Shown: positions 56,190-64,000 of the stretch, piece after piece | How the letters are laid out: each line of letters starts with the position of its first letter | Numbering within the stretch: position 1 is the stretch's first letter | Assembly (NCBI RefSeq): GCF_026213295.1 | Contig: NC_079418.1 | Location: 6,353,979-6,417,978, forward strand | Direction: 5' to 3' | Length of the DNA: 64,000 bases | Source of the DNA: Gadus chalcogrammus | Lineage: Eukaryota > Chordata > Actinopteri > Gadiformes > Gadidae | Notes under the pieces: model-generated | What the model was told of the DNA's origin: nothing | Database searches by the model: none | Seen by the model: the letters and a program-made list of their open reading frames with translations, nothing else | Made by a program: the position numbers and the translations under genes

Positions 56190-57805
56190 CGCACACGGTG
56201 CATTTCGCTGCTAAAACAACAACCAAAAAATATTCCCTCAAATATTATTGCATTCAAAACGTTGGCCAAAATGGCCAATAATATCATTTTTTATTTGGGA
56301 TGCTTCTAGGACATTTTGGGTGGATTTTGAACGGTATGTGGGGGGCACGTTTTTTGCAGGACCTGGCAACCCTGCGCTGTTGCCCGAGATCTGGATCCAC
56401 CCCGGCGTGGTGCCGTCTCCTTTTGACCTTTTGACCCCAGACTTCTGGGGGAATAGCTGAATCAATTCATTAGTCAATCAGAAGCATGTAAATATGTTCC
56501 CGGTGGCGTAAGAGGACGAACAAGGTGTCCTTCAACATCTACGCTTCCAGGAGATTGCAACGGTGCCACACATGAGCATATTCGAACATGTTTAATGGTA
56601 GTAATTAGCTGTCGAAATTGGAGGCCTTAATCAATACTGAGCAGCTATTGATTTGCTTCCCGATAAAGATTTGTCACAAATTACATGTTATTTAGCATCT
56701 ACACGTTGAGCTGAGTCCAATGACACCAAGAACGACACTCTAGCTAATGGTAAAATGTGTTTTACATGGTACACCTAGGTCTAGGACATGATCTCGGTGT
56801 AGCAAGAGGCCGAGCTTGATCTCATTGGACTCAGCTTAACGTGTAGATGCTAATTAACATGTAATTTGTCAAAAATCTCCATCGGGAAGCAAATCTATAG
56901 CTGGTCATTATTGATACAGGCCTCCAAAATCGACAGCTAATTACTACCCCGAAACATATTCAAATATGATCATGTGTGGCACTGTTGCAATCGTCTCGAA
57001 ACGTAGATGTCAAAGGACACCTTGTTTGCTCTGTTGCACCACCGGGCAGATATTTTCATACTTCTAATGGATTGATTCATATTGTAAGGTTCTCGGAGTG
57101 AGACTTTAAGTGGCTGCAGCAGAAGTGTTGAGACGAAAGATGATATCAAGAGATTTATAGAATATTCCCATTCACATTATGATTCTTCGTCGTAACATCC
57201 GACCAAACATCCTTTACATTCACAGAGCGAAGATTATGAAAGTCCAGGCTCAGCAAGTGCTCCATCTCGTTGCACCTGCACCCAGCGGCTCGCTTGCAAG
57301 ATTTTGGCCTGAAGTTCTTCCCAGACCAACACCCTAGCCATCCAACATGCATATCTGAGAATCAGGCCTCTCTTTAATAATGACAAAAAGTTATGAGAGA
57401 AACACACATTAACTTTTTGTTATCTCATAAGCGGCGTGGTGCCGGCTCCTTTTGACCTTTTGACCCCCGACTTCAAAAACGTGGCCACAGGCCAGCTGTG
57501 TCTACACACCTTTAGCCACAAATATACACCTCCATCCCACAAAAAATGGGGACTAGAAACTAACCTCTGTCTTATGTACATTTACTGTACTGTTGGAGGT
57601 CACGCCCCTTTGCCGACCTTTTCGAGATAGCTAGGGGTGCTAAAATGTTTATACACATTTCCCGGGGCCCCGTGTACGACATATCCGAGATTTGGAGTTC
57701 TAGCCCTTAGAGAAAAAAAGTTTTCCCAAATGGAGTGTCATTTGGACAAAGCCCCTCAGAAGTGTAGCCTGCAAGACCTAATGGTTCAGAATGTGGTGGA
57801 AAAAC
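55427..57805. repeat. Left arm of a giant palindrome (at least 2.4 kb)
   Basis: Near-identical reverse complement of 61615-64000. Sampled differences are sparse: a few substitutions, (CA)n length, and a changed triplet near 56255. Arm content from outside in: three 137-bp tandem repeats, a (CA)n tract, a GACCTTTTGACCCC-containing block, an inner palindrome, a second GACCTTTTGACCCC block and a block ending GTGGTGGAAAAA. The small frames inside are mirrored in both arms, but none resembles a known protein. Confidence 0.95.
56457..57090. repeat. Inner palindrome within the left arm
   Basis: 56497-56780 and 56790-57080 are inverted copies (ACAAGGTGTCCTTCAACATC against CAAAGGACACCTTG, and so on), visibly more diverged than the outer arms. 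The same inner palindrome is in the right arm (about 62330-62960). Confidence 0.9.
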
Positions 57806-57880
57806 AGTTTTTGAGATAGGAAGGTCCTAACGCCCTGAAATACCTTATTCTAGGGCCTAACTGGGACCTCTGCACCGAAA

Positions 57881-57945
57881 CTTGGCCCGGTCGGACCCCG
57901 AGGGCAGGAAGGGGGGGCCTGCCCTCGGGGTCTGACCGGGCCAAG
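57881..57945. repeat. GC-rich 28-bp inverted repeat
   Basis: CTTGGCCCGGTC-G-GACCCCG... (57881-57908) and its complement (57918-57945), one mismatch, around a 9-bp spacer. It lies between the palindrome arm and the LINE. Confidence 0.93.
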
Positions 57946-57976
57946 TCTCGGCAGGAAGGGCCCCCCCCTTCCTGCC

Positions 57977-57999
57977 CTAGGGTTAGGGTTAGGGTTGAC
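57977..57999. repeat. Telomere-like (TTAGGG)3 at the LINE truncation point
   Basis: TTAGGGTTAGGGTTAGGGTT directly adjoins the last recognisable LINE codons (MNILPR on the minus strand). Confidence 0.85.
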
Positions 58000-60438
58000 T
58001 CGCGGTAGGATGTTCATCTTTACGATAGAAGCTCTTGCTCGAAATGAATTAGGAATGGACGACCAACGCTCCAAATCGGATTCCACCTGCCTGAGAGTCG
58101 AGTTATAATTAACCGAGACTGTAGTTTGTAATGAAGGAAAAATCGATAGACCTAGGTATTTAAAATTGTCAACTACTGGAATAATGTTTGGTAAGGAAGC
58201 ATGCCTCATAGTGTCGTTTAGAGGAAGGAGAGCCGACTTAGACCAGTTTATTTTGTAGCCAGAGATACTCCCGAATTTATCAAATGTAGACAAAATATGT
58301 GGTGTAGATTTAATTGCATCACCAAGATAAAGCAAAATATCATCACAATAAAGGGAGATGAAATGATCTGTTCCATGGACAATAACAGGAGTATGGGTTG
58401 ACTGACGCACCGTCTGGGCCAGAGGTTCCAAAGATAAAATACATAAAAGTGGAGAAAGAACGCAGCCTTGTCTAGAGCTGCGGCCCACTGGAAACAACGA
58501 AGAACAGATTATGCCAGTCATTACCATGGCTGAAGGGGAGGCGTAGAGCGCTTTAATCATGTTGATGAAATGGATACCATATCCCATATGCTGAAGGACA
58601 GCCCATAAATAGTGCCATTCAAGGCGATCAAAAGCTTTTTCTGCGTCCAGAGATAATACAGCACAGGGAGTTTGGACCTCAGCTGAAGCTTCGACAATGT
58701 GTAAAAGTCTGCGAACATTATCAGAAGATAAGCGAGATTTTACGAAGCCAGTTTGGTCAGGGTGAATCAGCTTATTCATAAGGGGCTCGAGCCTTAGTGC
58801 AAGCACTTTAGCAAAAAGTTTAACGTCAGCATTCAAGAGCGATATAGGACGATAATTTGCACATTCATTTGGGTCTTTCCCTTTTTTATGGAGAAAGGTG
58901 ATTGTAGCGGTGTTAACATCCCTTGAAAAGGAACCACTTGAAATGGCATGATTGATCATGTTCAGCAATAGAGGGCCAAGCTGAGACCAACACTGTAAAT
59001 ATAGTTTTGGAGGAATTCCGTCAAAACCCGCCGATTTGCCTTTATTAAGACTGCGTAAAGCCCTCTCCAATTCGAGTAGGGTAAATGGTTTGTCCAGAGA
59101 CGTAGCCTCATGGGGCAGCAATTTAGTAAGATTTAAATTCTTGAAAAATAAATCAAATTTAGAAGAGTCATGAGGGACTTCAGAACTATACAAGTTGGAA
59201 TAAAAGGAGCGGAATGTCTCATTAATTAATTTGGGGTCCGTTACTAGAGCGCCAGCTGGTGTTTTAATGGCGGGTATGTGCGCAAAGTTTTCACTGGCAA
59301 GAAGGCTTAAGGCAAGTGACCGGCTGGGGCGGGCCCCCTCAAAGTAATGGTGCTGGCGCGTACGATGGATAAGAAATTCAGCGTGCTGTCGGGATAGGGA
59401 ATTCAGCTCCTCTTTTATTTTATTACGTTGGGTGATTGAGTCAGGAGTTACGTTGTTTTGCATAGTACCTTCTAGTTGCCCGAGATCACCCTCCAGCTCA
59501 AGAATCCTGCGTTGACGCGTTTTGTTTAAATTAGAGGAAAACGATATGCAGTTACTTCTAATATAGCCTTTTACAGAATCCCATAGGATACGAGTGTCCT
59601 CTACTGAATGCAAGTTAAAAGATATGAATTCTGCTAGGCCAGATTCAAGTTGCACCAAAAAGCTCTCATTGCGCAGCAAAGAGGTATTGAAGCGCCAGCG
59701 TGGGGCGCGGTCACGAGATACGGAAAGGTTAGCCCTACAGATGACAGCCTTGTGATCTGAGAAGGCCAGGGGGAGCATGTCCGTGCTTACCTTTTCGAGG
59801 AGATCCTTCGATACAAAAATGAAGTCTATTCTGGAAAATGAATGATGTCTTGCGGAAAAAAACGAGAAGTCTTGTTTATTGTGATTGGTAACGCGCCATA
59901 TATCTATTACTGAAAATTCCTGAGCCCATTTCCTCAATGCAACCGACGCTGATCTCTGATCACTGCCCTCTACTACAGCCGTCCTGTCCACAGAGTGGTC
60001 CCAAACCGCATTAAAGTCTGCCCCAATAAATAATCGGTAATCAGACAGGTCATGCATGATATTGGACAAACGTACATAGAAATCAGGATCAAAGCTGTTA
60101 GGTGCGTAAATAGATAAAAATGCAATTTTCTTGTTTTCTATGATGGTTTTCATAAAAGTGATTCTACCATCTGAGTCGCCCCCAACACCTAAATTGGTGA
60201 CCTGAAAGTTACGGCGGACCACAATTACTACGCCTTTTGTTTTATTGAGGGCTGAAGCATTTGTCTTTACAACGTAATGTTTATTTTGTAGCTTATGGAC
60301 ATCTTTCTGAAGCAAGTGGGATTCGCTGACCAAGGCTATGTCCACTCTCTCTCTTCTTAGTACATCCAGAAAACGTGTGCGTTTATGGGGCAAATTAAGG
60401 CCACGTGCGTTAAAAGAAATCACGGTTAATTTAGTCAT
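57998..60438 (-). CDS. Tx1/L1-type LINE ORF2 (endonuclease plus RT), C-terminus missing
   Basis: About 813 codons without interruption from MTKLTVISFNARGLNLPHKR. Endonuclease blocks are VDIALVSESHLL, FIGADFNAVWD and FSDHKAVIC. RT blocks are [58 protein letters not shown] and SLYCDDILLYL, with the catalytic pair in YCDD (Cys at the usual Ala). It is cut after LPRVN, and the frame then runs into unrelated GC-rich DNA until 57850. The region after RT is lost, so the protein is unlikely to be functional despite the open frame. Confidence 0.88.
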
Positions 60439-60556
60439 TCAGGTGGTGGTACATAAGATAAGATATGAGCTGTAAATAATAGAAAAAAGATAATGGGGAG
60501 CAGTAGGTAACTTACTCTTATTTCCCCAAAGCGCATGTAATAGCGCTGGCTCTAAT

Positions 60557-61330
60557 CTATTTCAGGTCGGGGAATTTAACTTTCAGAGCGGTCGTGGCCG
60601 CCTCTAAGCACCCGAACTTCAACTGTTCATTGCCAATCCAGACAAGGAGGGTGCCTGGGTCCCGGACTCTGGTCTTTACATTTTTGCCATGGAGCTGCTC
60701 GCGCAGCGGCCAGTATTGGTCCCGAAGTTTCCTCCGACGCACCGACATATCCTCAGTAATCCGTAGCTTCACGCCGGGAAGGGCCTTGAGCTCAAACAGT
60801 GTGGATTTCACTGCCTCCATAATGGAGATCTTCTTTTGTAGATGGTGGAGCTTGAATATCACCGTGCGGGGTCTGGATTGCTCTACCAATGGACCAAGCC
60901 TATGGGCAAATTCGATGTCATGCTCTTTCAGTGGAATGGATAGGAGAGCGGAGAGGGTCTTAGCCAGCTAGGCCTCCATGTTGTAGCCTGCCTCGCTCTT
61001 CTCTTGCAGGTGCAGCAAACGGAGATTCCTTCGCCTGGATTGATTTTCAAGGTTGTCAATTGCGTTCAACGCTTCTTCAAGTTTATGATCCAGGGCTTTA
61101 ATGACCAACTCTTGAGCTGCCACCTTGTTGGTTTGCAAAAGCAAGTTGGCCTCGGTTGAATCCAGCCGCGCACCGATAGAATTCACTGAAGTGTTTAATT
61201 TGTCCATTTTCTTGGAAAGAGCGTCTAGTTTATCCATTTTACTGGTAAGATTGGCGATCGATGCCACCAGCGTGTCCAGCGTTGCCTGAATTTTCTCCAT
61301 CACTGGTGTGGCTCGGGTCTTAGGAGACAT
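60557..61330 (-). pseudogene. Tx1/L1-type ORF1 with one in-frame stop
   Basis: MSPKTRATPVMEKIQATLDT opens a coiled-coil half (61330-60971), reaching ENQSRRRNLRLLHL. A TAG at 60970-60968 follows, and the same frame continues to 60557 with PRTVIFKLHHLQKKISIMEA and VRRRKLRDQYWPLREQL. This is the L1-like ORF1 layout, interrupted by a single stop. Confidence 0.8.
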
Positions 61331-61334
61331 ACAC

Positions 61335-61415
61335 AGGAGTTTGGATTTGTTTGTTTGTTTGCTTGTTTGTTTGGGTTAACTCACGCAGTTTGTTTGTTTG
61401 TTTGTTTGTTTGGGT
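61335..61415. repeat. TTTG repeats with duplicated GGTTAACTCACGCA
   Basis: (TTTG)n followed by GGTTAACTCACGCA, twice, in the LINE 5' UTR. Confidence 0.9.
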
Positions 61416-61614
61416 TAACTCACGCAAGCCTGCCTAGAAGTCCCAAACGGCAGATAGCGTAATAAATCAACATCGACATATAAAGAGAACGTATTTGTAG
61501 TTAGCAACGAGTTGATTAGGGGTATAAAATCATGCTTTCTCCCCAAGAGAGTCGGACCCACACGTCTCACTCACTGCCGTCCGCCATCTTCCATGCTTCC
61601 ATCAATACTCCTCC

Positions 61615-63237
61615 ATTTTTCCACCACATTCTGAACCATTAGGTCTTGCAGGCTACACTTCTGAGGGGCTTTGTCCAAATGACACTCCATTTGGGAAAAC
61701 TTTTTTTCTCTAAGGGCTAGAACTCCAAATCTCGGATATGTCGTACACGTGGCCCCGGGAAATGTGTATAAACATTTTAGCACCCCTAGCTATCTCGAAA
61801 AGGTCGGCAAAGGGGCGTGACCTCCAACAGTACAGTAAATGTACATAAGACAGAGGTTAGTTTCTAGTCCCCATTTTTTGTGGGATGGAGGTGTACATTT
61901 GTGGCTAAAGGTGTGTCGACACAGCTGGCCTGTGGCCACGTTTTTGAAGTCGGGGGTCAAAAGGTCAAAAGGAGCCGGCACCACGCCGCTTATGAGATAA
62001 CAAAAAGTTAATGTGTGTTTCTCTCATAACTTTTTGTCATATTAAAGAGAGGCCTGATTCTCAGATATGCATGTTGGATGGCTAGGGTGTTGGTCTGGGA
62101 AGAACTTCAGGCCAAAATCTTGCAAGCGAGCCGCTGGGTGCAGGTGCAACGAGATGGAGCACTTGCTGAGCCTGGACTTTCATAATCTTCGCTCTGTGAA
62201 TGTAAAGGATGTTTGGTCGGATGTTACGACGAAGAATCATAATGTGAATGGGAATATTCTATAAATCTCTTGATATCATCTTTCGTCTCAACACTTCTGC
62301 TGCAGCCACTTAAAGTCTCACTCCGAGAACCTTAAAATATGAATCAATCCATTAGAAGTATGAAAATATCTGCCCGGTGGTGCAACAGAGCAAACAAGGT
62401 GTCCTTTGACATCTACGTTTCGAGACGATTGCAACAGTGCCACACATGATCATATTTGAATATGTTTCGGGGTAGTAATTAGCTGTCGATTTTGGAGGCC
62501 TTTATCAATAATGGCCAGCTATAGATTTGCTTCCCGATGGAGATTTTTGACAAATTACATGTTAATTAGCATCTACACGTTAAGCTGAGTCCAATGAGAT
62601 CAAGCTCGGCCTCTTGCTACACCGAGATCATGTCCTAGACCTAGGTGTACCATGTAAAACACATGTTACCATTAGCTAGAGTGTCGTTCTTGGTGTCATT
62701 GGACTCAGCTCAACGTGTAGATGCTAAATAACATGTAATTTGTGACAAATCTTTATCGGGAAGCAAATCAATAGCTGCTCAGTATTGATTAAGGCCTCCA
62801 ATTTCGACAGCTAATTACTACCATTAAACATGTTCGAATATGCTCATGTGTGGCACCGTTGCAATCTCCTGGAAGCGTAGATGTTGAAGGACACCTTGTT
62901 CGTCCTCTTACGCCACCGGGAACATATTTACATGCTTCTGATTGACTAATGAATTGATTCAGCTATTCCCCCAGAAGTCTGGGGTCAAAAGGTCAAAAGG
63001 AGACGGCACCACGCCGGGGTGGATCCAGATCTCGGGCAACAGCGCAGGGTTGCCAGGTCCTGCAAAAAACGTGCCCCCCACATACCGTTCAAAATCCACC
63101 CAAAATGTCCTAGAAGCATCCCAAATAAAAAATGATATTATTGGCCATTTTGGCCAACGTTTTGAAAGTAATAATATTTGAGGGAATATTTTTTGGTTGT
63201 TGTTTTAGCAGCGAAATGCACCGTGTGCGTGTGTGCG

Positions 63238-63280
<43 letters not shown>

Positions 63281-64000
63281 CTGTGTCTGTGTGTCTGTGC
63301 GTGCGTGTGTGTGCTTGTGTGTGCTTGTGTGTGTGTGTCTGCGTGTGCGTGCGTGTGTGTGTGTGTATAACACGCTATTTTATGTTGAAATGCGACGTAA
63401 TCCAGTGTTCACGAAAAGTACACTGTCAACGTATGCTTTTGGCGACTGGGTTGGCTCTCAGATATACGTGTTTCTAACAAGATGATATCATTAAAAGTTA
63501 CATAAAGTAACAGTTTAATAACACAAACGCAGGAAGCACGTGAGCTGCTAGTTTAGCGAAAGCAACCTGACGTCGTTGAAACATGCGAGCGAGCCGATCA
63601 AATCCTAATAACTATAAAACTAAAGATCAGACACAATCACTGACTGAAGATTATGCAAGTAAAAAGTATATTTCTCGCTAGAAATGTTATTAGAAACACG
63701 TTTAACGGTGAATCGGTCCTAAAATAGTGCATTTCCCATTCAGATAATAAAGATTAATAAAGATCATACACATTCACTGACTGAAGATTATGTAAGGAAA
63801 ATGTACATTTCTCGCTAGAAAAGTCCTTAGAAACGCGTTTAATGGTGTATCTGTCCTAAAATATTGCATTTCCCATTCAGATAATAAAGATTAATAAAGA
63901 TCATACACATTCACTGACTGAAGATTATGTAAGGAAAATGTACATTTCTCGCTAGAAATGTCATTAGAAACGCGTTTAATAGTGTATCTGTCCTAAAATA
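61615..64000. repeat. Right arm of the giant palindrome (runs off the window)
   Basis: Reverse complement of 55427-57805 along its whole visible length, including the (GT)n tract (63220-63366), the inner palindrome and the 137-bp repeats. The outer end lies beyond 64000. Confidence 0.95.

Larger units (their letters stand above)
57998..61592 (-). mobile_element. Tx1/L1-type LINE, 3' truncated, in the palindrome loop
   Basis: Minus strand: 5' UTR from about 61592 (GAAGATGGCGGACGGC), ORF1, then ORF2 ending abruptly at 57998. The 5' end is present and the 3' end missing, unlike usual 5'-truncated LINE copies. It sits at the junction of the palindrome arms. Confidence 0.85.

Noticed and set aside
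55427..64000. Polinton/Maverick, DIRS or herpesvirus-linked giant transposon explanation for the palindrome
   Set aside because: No DNA polymerase, retroviral-type integrase, tyrosine recombinase or capsid-like frame is visible; the only coding DNA is a Tx1-type LINE in the loop.
55427..64000. Pure assembly mirror artefact
   Set aside because: The arms differ at several scattered bases and in repeat length, which a copied contig would not show. Long reads are still needed.
1..64000. tRNA, rRNA or snRNA genes
   Set aside because: No cloverleaf, rRNA core or snRNA sequence was recognised on reading; only the SINE-like box pair at 23.3 kb resembles tRNA parts.

Overview
The window looks like teleost fish genomic DNA. 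The evidence is spliceosomal genes with short GT-AG exons, abundant (GT)n, (AG)n and (GAGT)n arrays, and dense fish-type transposons: L2-, CR1-like, Tx1/L1-like and Rex3-like LINEs, a Ty3/gypsy remnant, many hAT elements and MITEs. All family names come from reading translated motifs and terminal repeats. No search was run.

Two host genes occupy the first half. The last six coding exons of a PNPLA4-type patatin phospholipase lie on + at 1-2450. A complete ten-exon steroid-sulfatase-type gene lies on - at 3043-31611 and can be read through with every splice phase matching (595 codons plus stop). The genes are tail to tail, with about 0.6 kb between stop codons. PNPLA4 and STS are also convergent neighbours on human Xp22.31, so the pair appears to be conserved synteny. 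The STS introns are swollen by minisatellites (a degenerate 12-bp CATTCATACACA type, GAGT, GGT/CCA, CACCTAGCAC) and by transposons. Intron 7 holds stacked hAT and TTAA elements, intron 3 an L2 LINE with a nested hAT, intron 2 a Harbinger-type MITE and a decayed DUF4806-type gene, and intron 1 a CR1-like LINE.

Upstream of STS (31.7-64 kb) I found no convincing host gene. This half is a transposon mosaic. It holds an internally deleted Rex3 about 80 bp from the STS start codon, a gypsy gag plus integrase-tail remnant (34.3-36.2 kb), and a TIR element with three 416-bp tandem repeats (36.7-38.5 kb). It also holds two inverted copies of one hAT family flanking an inverted 78-bp segment (42.75-50.46 kb), the second split by a near-intact ZBED-like hAT transposon with a perfect 8-bp target duplication (47007-50168). 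The last feature is a very large palindrome (about 55.4 kb to beyond 64 kb) with arms of at least 2.4 kb around a 3'-truncated Tx1-type LINE.

The least explained structures are the palindrome, which carries a second older palindrome inside each arm, and a sequence module it shares with the 416-bp repeats at 37 kb. They look like a family of non-coding, foldback-type mobile DNA that I cannot name.
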